Both the position numbers and the translations under genes were made by a program. Positions 53,086-61,469 of a DNA stretch of 64,000 nt are shown here, in pieces. Position 1 is the stretch's first letter; every line of letters begins with the position of its first letter. The notes beneath the pieces are model-generated. The model was not told the origin of the DNA and made no database searches. It saw only the letters and a program-made list of their open reading frames with translations. Origin of the DNA: Paraburkholderia dioscoreae (GTDB lineage: Bacteria > Pseudomonadota > Gammaproteobacteria > Burkholderiales > Burkholderiaceae); contig NZ_LR699553.1 of the NCBI RefSeq assembly GCF_902459535.1, positions 1,922,001 through 1,986,000 on the forward strand, in the 5' to 3' direction.

Positions 53086-54843
53086 TCAGCCGGACTTCTT
53101 GTGCCAGTTGCGGCGTTTGACGACCGGCGGCTTCGGACGGTCGATGCGTACGTACAGGCGGAAGCGTTCGTCGCGGTCGGCCACGCGGCGGCCTTCCCAC
53201 ACCAGTTTCCAGACGAAGTCGGACATTGCGCTCGGTTCGCCGTAATCCTGCGTGTCCTGGCGCAGGATCACGTCGCAGTCCTGGTCGAAGGAGAAATGCA
53301 TGTCGCCGAAATAGGCGAAGGTCGCGATCTGCGCATTGCCGAGGCGCACCGGTGAGATGCAGGTGTAGTCGTCCGGCAGATGTGCGGCGATCTGTTCGGC
53401 AACGTCTTTATAGGTCCGGCTGTAATTGACGACCGGCAGCCATAACGTCATGAGCAGCACCCACATCAAGGTGGTGCCGGCGCTCGAGAGCACCACGCTG
53501 CGCCACAAGACTTTCGGATGACGGGCAAGGCGCCATTGCACCAGCACGAACCAGCAGATCGTCACGGCGACCGCGCAGACGAACGACAGCACCTTGAACT
53601 GCGGCGCGAAGCCCGGCGCGAGCCGTGCGAGATTGCGCGCAAGCGGATACGGGAAGCCGGTCAGCCCCGCGATATAGACCAGCCAGACGAAGCTGCCGAG
53701 AATCGTGAAGCTCAGGAGCGCGAACCAGTCGATCGCATTGATCGCGCCGCGTTTGAGCGTGGGCAGCGCGAAAGCGGCCAGCACGGCGAGCGGCGGCAGC
53801 AGCAGCATGTACAGCCGGTTCGATTGATGGCTCTGCAGGATCACCAGCACCAGCAGCGGCCCGATCACCGAAAGCGGGATCGCCACATGCGGCGCGCGCC
53901 GCAGGCCCGACCAGCTGAACCACGCCCAGAGTGCCAGCGGCCACGCCGGCCAGGTGAAGAGCGGCAGATTCTTGAGCGCATAGCCGGCGACCGAGCCGGG
54001 CGGCCCGGCGAACGAACTCAGGCTGACATGCACCCATTGATTGAGGTACCAGACGGCGTCGTCGGGGAAAGTGGCGAGCGCGGCGACCGGCCACGCCGAC
54101 GACAGCACCAGCGCCACCGGCAGACCCGCCAGCAGCAGCCAGCGCGAGCGCGTCTCGCGCACGATCAGGGTCATCGCCAGCGTGCCGAGCAGTAGCGCAC
54201 CGACCAGCACCGGGCTGCTGGCCAGGGTGACGAGGGCGATGGCGAGGCCCCAGATCAGCGCACCTTGAACCGGTTTGTCGATCATGCGCACGAGCCCATA
54301 TACGAGCATCGCGATACCGAAGAACTGCGCGAGCTGCGGCGTGGTTTCGTGGCCGCGCTCGGCGAGGCCGAAGCAGGCGAGCAGGATCAGCAACGCGCCG
54401 TCGGCGAGGGTACGGCCATAGTCGCGCGGTTCCGGCTCGCCGCCGAACGCGTATTTGAACGGCTGGACTTCGGCGCGCCGGCCGAGCAGGTAAGCGGCAT
54501 ACCAGACGAACGCGCAACCCGCGCAGAACATCAGGCCCGTGAAGACGCGCGAGGCGTTGCTCGCGTCGACCCATGGCGCGAGCGCGCGGATCGCGCTGGC
54601 GCCGAACCAGTAGCCGAGCGGGCCGTCTTCGGTGAGATATTTGCCGACCAGGTTGGGCAGAAGCCAGTCGTGCGCGCTGCCGTTCGCCATGGTCCACATG
54701 ACGCCGAAGCCGGCTGCATCCTCGTTCTTCCACGGATCGCGGCCGAATAGTCCAAACGATGCGTAGACGATACAGATGGTCAGCAGCAGCCAGCGCGGCA
54801 ACGCACTGGTCGCTGAGGCAGTGAGGCGAACGACAGGTCTCAT
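53086..54843 (-). CDS. GT39-like membrane glycosyltransferase (ArnT-like)
   Basis: A 585-residue multi-spanning protein from the ATG at 54843 (MRPVVRLTASATSALPRWLL). The first extracytoplasmic loop has DPWKNEDAAGFGVMW, in the place of the ArnT DEGRYAE loop, followed by GYWFGASAIRAL. The C-terminus is a soluble domain of about 130 residues. It is a paralogue of the arnT gene here in architecture, but with little sequence match, so the donor and acceptor cannot be told. Two bases separate it from the MATE gene. Confidence 0.85.
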   Translation of the reverse strand: MRPVVRLTASATSALPRWLLLTICIVYASFGLFGRDPWKNEDAAGFGVMWTMANGSAHDWLLPNLVGKYLTEDGPLGYWFGASAIRALAPWVDASNASRVFTGLMFCAGCAFVWYAAYLLGRRAEVQPFKYAFGGEPEPRDYGRTLADGALLILLACFGLAERGHETTPQLAQFFGIAMLVYGLVRMIDKPVQGALIWGLAIALVTLASSPVLVGALLLGTLAMTLIVRETRSRWLLLAGLPVALVLSSAWPVAALATFPDDAVWYLNQWVHVSLSSFAGPPGSVAGYALKNLPLFTWPAWPLALWAWFSWSGLRRAPHVAIPLSVIGPLLVLVILQSHQSNRLYMLLLPPLAVLAAFALPTLKRGAINAIDWFALLSFTILGSFVWLVYIAGLTGFPYPLARNLARLAPGFAPQFKVLSFVCAVAVTICWFVLVQWRLARHPKVLWRSVVLSSAGTTLMWVLLMTLWLPVVNYSRTYKDVAEQIAAHLPDDYTCISPVRLGNAQIATFAYFGDMHFSFDQDCDVILRQDTQDYGEPSAMSDFVWKLVWEGRRVADRDERFRLYVRIDRPKPPVVKRRNWHKKSG

Positions 54844-55054
54844 GCGGTGTGTGGATATCGGATAAGCGGTGCAGCCGGGACCGGACGGCATGTCCGGCTG
54901 GAATGGCCAATTTGGAGCATCCGGCATTGTAGTCGTGCCGTGCGATGCGCGTCACGGCCGGTAACGGCTCGCAACGTGGATGGAAAAGCTGTAACACGGG
55001 TTCGGCAGTGCGCCGTGTTCGTTCCCGGCCATCGCTGATCAATCGGCAAGGCGA

Positions 55055-55085
55055 CAAAAAAGGGCAGCTCGCGCTGCCCTTTTTG
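55055..55085. terminator. terminator of rpmE2
   Basis: AAAAAGGGCAGC / GCTGCCCTTTTT is a 12-bp stem with a 4-base loop, flanked by A on the left and T on the right, so it can act in both directions. It lies about 45 bp beyond the rpmE2 stop (minus strand). Confidence 0.9.
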
Positions 55086-55127
55086 CTCCTGCTGCGCTGC
55101 CGGCCAGAGCCGGCGACGAGGCGGGTA

Positions 55128-55394
55128 TTACTTCGCTGCGACCTTGCCGGTAGCGCGCGAGCCGAACTTGTTGCGGAACTTCTCGACGCGGCCTGCCGTG
55201 TCCATGATCTTTTGCTGGCCGGTGTAGAACGGATGCGATTCCGACGACACTTCGATCTTGGCGAGCGGGTAGGTCTTGCCTTCGAATTCGGCGGTTTCAC
55301 GCGTCTGGATGGTCGAGCGCGTCACAAACTTGAAGTCGTTCGACACGTCGATGAACAGAACTTCGCGGTAATCCGGGTGAATGCCTTCTTTCAT
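55128..55394 (-). CDS. rpmE2: ribosomal protein bL31 type B (cysteine-free)
   Basis: An 88-residue protein from the ATG at 55394: MKEGIHPDYREVLFIDVSND, then FVTRSTIQTRETAEFEGKTY and SSESHPFYTGQQKIMDTAGRVEKFRNKF. It has no cysteine at all, so it is the zinc-independent B form, which in many bacteria replaces the zinc-binding L31 under zinc limitation. No Zur box is evident upstream. The terminator at 55055 follows it. Confidence 0.93.
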   Translation of the reverse strand: MKEGIHPDYREVLFIDVSNDFKFVTRSTIQTRETAEFEGKTYPLAKIEVSSESHPFYTGQQKIMDTAGRVEKFRNKFGSRATGKVAAK

Positions 55395-55643
55395 GGTCTT
55401 TCCTTTAATCTGGCGGTAGCCAACCCGCGTGCGACCGTATTGAACGGACCGCATCTAGGCGCGAGCCACTTGCCTATGGTCGAAAAACGGCGATTATGCC
55501 AGAAAATCAGTCGCTTGACGACTTTTGTGGCCGCCTTTTGGTCACCTTTGGGCCGCGGTGAGTGCCGGTTTCGCCGCTTGCCTGCCGGATCGCAGCCTGC
55601 GCGCGACCGGGACTGGACGGCCTTGTCCAGTGGGCGTTGCGCG

Positions 55644-56477
55644 TCAGCCGGCGGTGAACGTCAGGCCGACCCGCGCCGGATCCTGCCGGTAAAAGCGCGC
55701 GAGCAGCCGGTACAGCTCCGGATATTCGGCTTCGAACGCTTGCGGCCTGACAAACAGCGCCTCGCTGCAAACGGCAAAAAATTCCGATGGATGGTCCGCC
55801 GCGTACGGATCGATCAGCGAGTCGCGCTCGAAGCGCGCCCAGCGGCGCTCCGGCACCGCGTCGACCTTGGCGCAGAAGCGGTCGTAAGCGTGGTCGAACA
55901 CGTCGGCCCACGCCTGCGAATCGAGCGGTGCGTGCCAGCGGCGCATCAGCGGCGGGTGGCCGTCCGCCTCGCCGTTCAGCATGTCGATCTTATGCGCGAA
56001 CTCGTGAATCACGACGTTGTAGGCGTCCGTGCCGTCCGTCATCTGCGCGTCTTCCCACGACAACACCACGGGCCCGCCTTCCCACGCTTCGCCGCTCGCG
56101 TCCTGTTCGACTTCGTGCACCACGCCGTCTTCGTCCTCGACGGTCTTGCGGATCACGAATTCGCCCGGATAGACGATCACGCCGACCCAGCCGCGATACA
56201 GATCGAGGCTCAGGTTCAGCACCGGCAGGCATGCCTGGGCGGCGATCGCCACGGTCATTGCGTCGGTGAGCTCGAGCTCGTGCGCGGTCGAAAATTCCTT
56301 TTGCGCGAGGAAAAGGCTCGTCAGTTCGCGCAAACGCAGGAGATCCGGCGCGTCGAGGTGCGCGAGGAACGGCAGGCCGTCGAGCGTGGCTCGCCAGAGC
56401 GAGTCGTCGATCGCGTAGTCGCGCAGCGCGCGCTCGCGGCGGCGTGTGCCGAGCCATTGAGTGAGTTTCGAGAGCAT
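55644..56477 (-). CDS. mtfA: MtfA-type zinc peptidase
   Basis: A 277-residue protein; the ATG at 56477 (MLSKLTQWLGTRRRERALRD) is preferred over a TTG four codons upstream. The zinc motif is HEFAH (VVIHEFAHKIDMLNGEADG). GWVGVIVYPGEFVIRK and HPSEFFAVCSEALFVRPQAF match the family. E. coli MtfA binds the Mlc repressor and is an aminopeptidase. It lies 15 bp behind the MFS gene, in an apparent merR-MFS-mtfA operon. Confidence 0.92.
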   Translation of the reverse strand: MLSKLTQWLGTRRRERALRDYAIDDSLWRATLDGLPFLAHLDAPDLLRLRELTSLFLAQKEFSTAHELELTDAMTVAIAAQACLPVLNLSLDLYRGWVGVIVYPGEFVIRKTVEDEDGVVHEVEQDASGEAWEGGPVVLSWEDAQMTDGTDAYNVVIHEFAHKIDMLNGEADGHPPLMRRWHAPLDSQAWADVFDHAYDRFCAKVDAVPERRWARFERDSLIDPYAADHPSEFFAVCSEALFVRPQAFEAEYPELYRLLARFYRQDPARVGLTFTAG

Positions 56478-56492
56478 GGCCTGATGCAACCT

Positions 56493-58049
56493 TTAGTCGA
56501 TCTGTTTTTGCCACGCGGCGAAAATGCCGCCGCATATCGCCACGCCGACCAGGAAATAGAAACCGTCCAACGAGGCCAGAAAGCTGGCCTGTTGCGCGAC
56601 CGTGCGGCTGATTTCCACGAGCGCCAGCGAGTGCGCCTCGGACGGTGAGCGACCTGCGGCGGCAAAACCTCGCGTCAGCGTGACGAGTGAATTCTGGAAC
56701 ACCGGATTGTACGGATTCACGAACTCCGCGAGGCGTGTTTGGTGCAGCGTCTGCCGATGCTGCTCGACGATGATCACGGAGGCCGTCGCGAACGAGATCG
56801 TCACCTGCCGCACGATGTTTTTCAGCCGGTAGCCGTGCGTGAATTCTTCGATGGCGAAGATCCTGAAAGTGAGATTGGCCACCGGCAACACGATGAACAG
56901 CAACAGCAGGCCGCGCAGCAGCAGGGGCAGCATCAGCGCCGCCTCGCCGACGCCGGGCGACATGCGCGTCATCCACGCCGCGGCGAACGCGGCCACGGCG
57001 AAACCCGGCACGATGATCCACTTCTTGCGTGGCAGCAGCTTCGCATAACGCAGGTAGACGAACAGCGCGCTGGCGGAAATCAGCGACGTCACGCCGACCA
57101 GTTGCCCGGTGTTTTCGACCGGATAGCCGAGACCGCCTTCGAGAAAGCGCGAGATCAGATAGCTGAACACGGTCGAGATGTAGTAGTAAAACATATAGAG
57201 TACGAGCCCGGCCTGGAACACCTTTTCGCGCAACGCATTGAGGCGCACGAGCGGCGCGGGATGATGCCACTGATGATAGGCGAACCAGCCTGACGCGACG
57301 ATGCCGGAGACGGTCAGCAGAATCAGTCCCGGCGACGCGCTGAACAACTGGAAGCGCACCTGTTGCATGACGATTTGCAGGGCGCCTTGGGCGAACGCGA
57401 AGATGAGATATGGCCAGAAATGTGCGGCGCCGCGTTCCTCGGGCAGGCGGTTGCCCGAGTCGGGCAACGCGAGCAAGGCCAGCACGGCGAACAGCACGCC
57501 CACGGGCGCGGTGCATGCGAACAGCGCGCGCCAGTCGAAATACGCGACCAGCTGGCCGCCAATCAGCGGCGCGAGCGCACTGCTCAGGACGATCAGCACC
57601 AGAAACGCGCGGGTGGCCGCGGGCCGCTGCTGCGGCTTGAAACTCATCTGGATCAGGATGCGGCAGGTGCCCATCATCGGGCCGATGAAGTAGCCTTGAA
57701 AGCCGCGCGCGAACGCCAGTTCGATCGACGATTCGCACAGCGTCGCAGTCACCGAGCCGGCGGAATAGAGCAGCATGCAGCCGGCCACGTAGCGCCGGTA
57801 GCCGAAGCGTTCGACCCACCACTGTTGCTGCAGGATGCCCAGCACCGCCGCGACCGCATAGGCGCTCGACGCCCACACCAGTTCATCGGGCGACGCGTTG
57901 ATGCCGCCCGCGATATAGCTGGTGAAAAAAGAGAAGATCGAATTGTCGAAATAGTCGAGGCCGGTGACGACGGCCAGCACCCATGGGAAAAAGTCGCCGC
58001 GCAGTTTTTCGACGCTGAACAACGGCACGCGGGACGACGTCGTGCTCAT
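56493..58049 (-). CDS. MFS transporter, DHA2-like (14 helices)
   Basis: A 518-residue membrane protein, about 14 helices, starting MSTTSSRVPLFSVEKLRGDF. VERFGYRRYVAGCM is the cytoplasmic loop 2-3 motif, and GFQGYFIGPMMGTCRILIQ is the region following it. It resembles EmrB-type DHA2 exporters but lacks an adjacent EmrA. Its ATG shares one base with the merR stop (58049). It probably exports a drug-like compound sensed by that regulator. Confidence 0.9.
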   Translation of the reverse strand: MSTTSSRVPLFSVEKLRGDFFPWVLAVVTGLDYFDNSIFSFFTSYIAGGINASPDELVWASSAYAVAAVLGILQQQWWVERFGYRRYVAGCMLLYSAGSVTATLCESSIELAFARGFQGYFIGPMMGTCRILIQMSFKPQQRPAATRAFLVLIVLSSALAPLIGGQLVAYFDWRALFACTAPVGVLFAVLALLALPDSGNRLPEERGAAHFWPYLIFAFAQGALQIVMQQVRFQLFSASPGLILLTVSGIVASGWFAYHQWHHPAPLVRLNALREKVFQAGLVLYMFYYYISTVFSYLISRFLEGGLGYPVENTGQLVGVTSLISASALFVYLRYAKLLPRKKWIIVPGFAVAAFAAAWMTRMSPGVGEAALMLPLLLRGLLLLFIVLPVANLTFRIFAIEEFTHGYRLKNIVRQVTISFATASVIIVEQHRQTLHQTRLAEFVNPYNPVFQNSLVTLTRGFAAAGRSPSEAHSLALVEISRTVAQQASFLASLDGFYFLVGVAICGGIFAAWQKQID

Positions 58050-58582
58050 CAGAATTCGTCCGGCGCGGAGTCGTCCGGGTTGTCGACGCGCTTCGCGGGC
58101 GGCGTGCTGCGTGTTTTCGCGCGCGCGCTGCGGCGCTGCGCGAGCAGCGCGTCGGCATTCTCGCCGGCGAGGCGCCGCTGGAGATAGTCGAGATCGGGGC
58201 TCAGCTCGGCGCGCAGCTTCTGCGCTTCCTTCAGTTCGCGGCGCATCGTGTCGATGCGCGCGTCGAGCGCTTCGACCTGTTGAGCGATGGCGTCGTGAAT
58301 CTGCCGCAGCGATTCGGTGGAGTAGCGGTGGCCTCCGTCGACAGGTTCGAGCGGGCGCTTGAGCATTTCGGTAACGCTGTGCAGCGAGAAGCCCAGCGAG
58401 CGCAAACGCAGAATGCGGCCGAAGCGCTTCAGATCTTCCTCGTCGTAAAGCCGGTAGCGGCCTTCGCTGCGGGTGGGCGAGACGAGGCCGCGCTCCTCGT
58501 AGTACTTCAGCGTGCGTGGTGTGACACCGAGGCGTTCCGCGGCGTCACGCACGGTGAGCAGAGTGGGTGAGTCTTTCGACAT
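58049..58582 (-). CDS. MerR family regulator of the MFS-mtfA unit
   Basis: A 177-residue MerR protein: LTVRDAAERLGVTPRTLKYYEERGLV with the RYxLYDEEDLKRF wing. The dimerisation helix is long (IAQQVEALDARIDTMRRELKEAQ). The C-terminal 30 residues are Arg/Ala/Pro-rich. It has no cysteine, so a hydrophobic ligand is likely. It is transcribed first of merR-MFS-mtfA and probably autoregulates through the dyad at 58619-58650. Confidence 0.87.
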   Translation of the reverse strand: MSKDSPTLLTVRDAAERLGVTPRTLKYYEERGLVSPTRSEGRYRLYDEEDLKRFGRILRLRSLGFSLHSVTEMLKRPLEPVDGGHRYSTESLRQIHDAIAQQVEALDARIDTMRRELKEAQKLRAELSPDLDYLQRRLAGENADALLAQRRSARAKTRSTPPAKRVDNPDDSAPDEF

Positions 58583-58618
58583 GGGTGGTGACGGATGTGA
58601 CAGACTGCGTGCATTGTA

Positions 58619-58650
58619 CTTTAACGTGTACGTTCACGTACAGGTTAAAG
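58619..58650 (-). promoter_or_regulatory. 32-bp dyad upstream of merR (58582)
   Basis: CTTTAAC-x-TGTACGT and ACGTACA-x-GTTAAAG face each other across a 2-base centre, almost a perfect palindrome. It lies 37 bp upstream of the merR start, and TACAAT on the minus strand abuts it as a -10 box. It is probably the MerR operator; a -35 box at 19-bp spacing is not obvious. Confidence 0.6.
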
Positions 58651-58734
58651 TGCGGGTTGACGTGCGACAGATGGCGCTGGCAGCCGAAAGGCGAGGGGTG
58701 AAATCTGCCGCGCGAAAACGGCAAAAGGACGGAC

Positions 58735-58767
58735 GAAAAAAAACCGCTCGTTTGCGACGAGCGGCTT
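58735..58767 (-). terminator. terminator of rho
   Basis: CCGCTCGT (58744-58751) and ACGAGCGG (58757-58764) form an 8-bp stem with a 5-base loop. The run of A at 58736-58743 gives a T-tract on the minus strand, 60 bp beyond the rho stop. Confidence 0.85.
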
Positions 58768-58824
58768 CTTTATGCGGTGCGGATGCTGTGGTGAGTGCCG
58801 CTATATCGGCACAGGAGCTTGGCC

Positions 58825-60093
58825 TTAGCTGCCGCCGCCACGGCGCATCATGTCGAAGAACTCGGAGTTGCTCTTTGTCTGGCGGATCTTGTCGAGCAGG
58901 AATTCCATCGACTCGACTTCGTCCATGTCGTGAATGAACTTGCGCAGCACCCAGATCTTTTGCAGCACTTCGGGTTTGATCAGCAGTTCTTCGCGACGGG
59001 TGCCCGACTTGTTCAGGTTGATCGACGGATACACGCGCTTTTCGGCAAGGCGACGTTCCAGGTGCACTTCCATGTTGCCGGTGCCCTTGAATTCTTCGTA
59101 GATCACGTCGTCCATGCGGCTGCCGGTTTCGATCAGCGCCGTGCCGATGATGGTCAGCGAACCGCCTTCCTCGATATTGCGCGCGGCGCCGAAGAAACGC
59201 TTCGGACGTTGCAGCGCGTTGGCGTCGACACCACCCGTCAGCACCTTGCCCGAGGCCGGCACGACGGTGTTGTAAGCGCGCGCGAGACGCGTGATCGAGT
59301 CCAGCAGAATCACCACGTCGTTCTTCATTTCGACGAGGCGCTTGGCTTTTTCGATCACCATTTCGGCCACTTGCACGTGACGCGCGGCCGGTTCGTCGAA
59401 CGTGGAGGCGATCACTTCGCCCGCCACCGAACGCTGCATTTCGGTCACTTCTTCCGGGCGTTCGTCGATCAGTAGCACGAACAGCACGACATCCGGATGG
59501 TTCTGCTTGATCGCGTGCGCAATGTGCTGAAGCATCACGGTCTTGCCCGACTTCGGCGAGGCGACCAGCAGGCCGCGCTGGCCTTTGCCGATCGGCGCGA
59601 TCATGTCGATGATGCGGCCCGTGACGTTTTCCTCGCCGCGCATTTCACGTTCGAGCAGCAGCACCTTGTTCGGGTGCAGCGGCGTCAGGTTTTCGAACAT
59701 GATCTTGTGCTTCGAGGCCTCCGGCGGCTGGCCGTTGACCTTGTCCACCTTCACCAGCGCGAAATAGCGTTCGCCGTCTTTGGGCGTGCGCACTTCGCCT
59801 TCGATCGTGTCGCCCGTATGCAGGTTGAAGCGGCGGATTTGCGACGGGCTGATGTAAATATCATCCGTGCTGGCGAGGTACGAGGTTTCCGGCGAACGCA
59901 GGAAGCCGAAGCCGTCCGGCAGCACTTCGAGCGTGCCGTCGCCGAAGATCGTGTCGCCCGTTTTGGCTCGTTTTTTTAGAATGGCGAACATCAATTCCTG
60001 CTTGCGCAGGCGGTTCGCACTTTCGATCTCGAGGCCATTGGCCATCTCGATCAATTCGGACACGTGCAGAGTCTTAAGCTCGGATAAATGCAT
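58825..60093 (-). CDS. rho: Rho transcription termination factor
   Basis: A 422-residue hexameric RNA helicase: MHLSELKTLHVSELIEMANG, then RNA-binding GFGFLRSPETSYLASTDDIY, Walker A SPKSGKT near residue 181 (LLVASPKSGKTVMLQHIA), and Walker B VVILLDSITRLARAYN. It terminates unlinked transcripts. It lies 238 bp behind trxA, with a hairpin in the gap. This is an essential gene in most proteobacteria. Confidence 0.97.
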   Translation of the reverse strand: MHLSELKTLHVSELIEMANGLEIESANRLRKQELMFAILKKRAKTGDTIFGDGTLEVLPDGFGFLRSPETSYLASTDDIYISPSQIRRFNLHTGDTIEGEVRTPKDGERYFALVKVDKVNGQPPEASKHKIMFENLTPLHPNKVLLLEREMRGEENVTGRIIDMIAPIGKGQRGLLVASPKSGKTVMLQHIAHAIKQNHPDVVLFVLLIDERPEEVTEMQRSVAGEVIASTFDEPAARHVQVAEMVIEKAKRLVEMKNDVVILLDSITRLARAYNTVVPASGKVLTGGVDANALQRPKRFFGAARNIEEGGSLTIIGTALIETGSRMDDVIYEEFKGTGNMEVHLERRLAEKRVYPSINLNKSGTRREELLIKPEVLQKIWVLRKFIHDMDEVESMEFLLDKIRQTKSNSEFFDMMRRGGGS

Positions 60094-60244
60094 ACGGAGA
60101 ACCCGCAGGAGAAGGTGCGACGAAATGAAATCTGGGAGGAGAGTGAGCGGAACCGCTCAAGGACTTACACGTCTTTTCGACGTTTTGCGGATTCTAGCAT
60201 AGCACACGCCAATTTCCGCCAGTGCGACGGCATGGCATCTTTCT

Positions 60245-60280
60245 TGTTGAGCGTGTTGCCGGCTGACAACACGCTCAACA
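60245..60280 (-). promoter_or_regulatory. 14-bp stem between trxA and rho
   Basis: TGTTGAGCGTGTTG (60245-60258) and CAACACGCTCAACA (60267-60280) form a perfect 14-bp stem with an 8-base loop, 51 bp beyond the trxA stop and 151 bp before the rho ATG. It has no T-tract on the minus strand. It may be a trxA terminator or part of a rho leader. Confidence 0.6.
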
Positions 60281-60331
60281 CAACGCACCCGCAGGCCCCA
60301 GCGGACCCCGAGCGCGCCGATGCGGCCGCTT

Positions 60332-60658
60332 TTACAGGTTGCCGTCGAGGAACGCGGTAAGTTGCGACTTCGACAACGCGCCGACTTTCTGCGCGGCGAC
60401 AGCGCCGTTCTTGAAAAGAATCAGCGTGGGGATGCCGCGCACGCCGAACTTGACCGGAGTCGATTGGTGTTCGTCGACGTTGATCTTGGCGATTTGCAGG
60501 CGATCGGCGTAATCCTTCGCGACTTCGTCGAGGATCGGCGCGATCATCTTGCACGGACCGCACCATTCAGCCCAGAAATCGAGCAGCACGGGTTTATCGG
60601 ATTTCACGACGTCCTGTTCGAACGATGCGTCGCTAATATGCTTGATTTGTTCGCTCAT
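60332..60658 (-). CDS. trxA: thioredoxin 1
   Basis: A 108-residue thioredoxin from the ATG at 60658 (MSEQIKHISDASFEQDVV). The active site is WAEWCGPCKMIAP (CGPC at about residues 33-36). KFGVRGIPTLILFKNG holds the cis-Pro loop. It reduces disulfides, including the peroxiredoxins in this region. It is followed by the rho gene on the same strand. Confidence 0.97.
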   Translation of the reverse strand: MSEQIKHISDASFEQDVVKSDKPVLLDFWAEWCGPCKMIAPILDEVAKDYADRLQIAKINVDEHQSTPVKFGVRGIPTLILFKNGAVAAQKVGALSKSQLTAFLDGNL

Positions 60659-61109
60659 TGTATGAATACCTCTATCGGTTCGAGGCCCGCCTGAATTGCT
60701 CGCCACGATACGTCAAAATCTAAGGAAACTTCCGTTCGCTTTGCCGCAACCAGAGCCTTGCCGACACATGCCGGAAAAGGTGAAAACCTGTTACGGAATA
60801 TGCGGAAGGCTCGCGCTCGCGGGTCATCCGTACGGCAGTTTAGCTTAATTCGCTATGCGTTGCCGGGGGCGATAGTACTCATCAGGGGCAGTGGGGCCAA
60901 CGGCTGCCGATGAAGTGCCACCGTGTTTCATCAACCACGACGTAGCGTATCTGGTGGCTCGGCGGCCAAACTCAAGTGGCTGCATTGCGGGCGGCCGCGA
61001 TGTTGATACGGCCTTGTCTATATGAAGCGAAGGTCGCGATTCAGCGCACTGTTGACGCTTTGGTCGTATTAACAGTCGCGCGACAGGCCAAGCGATGATA
61101 GAATGTTTC
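60659..61109. other. 451-bp gap between trxA and ffs
   Basis: It must hold the trxA promoter on the minus strand and the ffs promoter on the plus strand. TAGAAT at 61099-61104 is a likely -10 box for ffs. No gene or other strong signal is visible; no tRNA is seen. Confidence 0.4.
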
Positions 61110-61209
61110 GTGACGGGCCTCCTCGCATGGAGGGATGGTCAACCTGGTCAGGTCGGGAACGAAGCAGCCACAGCCGTTTTCCACCAGTGCCGAGGGTCGG
61201 GCTCGTCAC
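61110..61209 (+). ncRNA. ffs: 4.5S signal recognition particle RNA
   Basis: The conserved SRP apical segment is present (GGTCAGGTCGGGAACGAAGC at 61146-61165, then AGCC). The ends GTGACG (61110) and CGTCAC (61204-61209) pair, and the interior CCTCC...GGAGG strengthens the helix. The length is about 100 nt, as in 4.5S RNA. It binds Ffh to target inner-membrane proteins. A T-rich stretch (61210-61245) follows. Confidence 0.93.
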
Positions 61210-61457
61210 CTTCCTCTTTTGTATTTCCTCTGTTTTCCGTTTTGTTCTGCGGTGTGTCCTGCGCGAGTTCTTCCGCAACGCATTCCTTCTTCTGTTTACC
61301 CTGGATACGTTGAGTACAGGCGCATGCAGCCATGCTCCGTGGTGTTTCCGCGCGCGCCTCGTCTATTTTTTTCTATCGGTCCGTTAGCCAGTTTCAATGA
61401 TGTGGCAGCATGCGTTCGAGCGCTGTCGCGAATCGTTTTGCGCGGCATTGTTACTGA

Positions 61458-61463
61458 TACAAT
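61458..61463 (+). promoter_or_regulatory. -10 box of dnaX, suggesting a leaderless start
   Basis: TACAAT lies 6 bases before the dnaX ATG (61470). The usual start of transcription would be at or next to the A of the ATG, and there is no ribosome binding site in the intervening bases. The same arrangement is seen before asparaginase at 10472. Confidence 0.5.
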
Positions 61464-61469
61464 TTCCTG

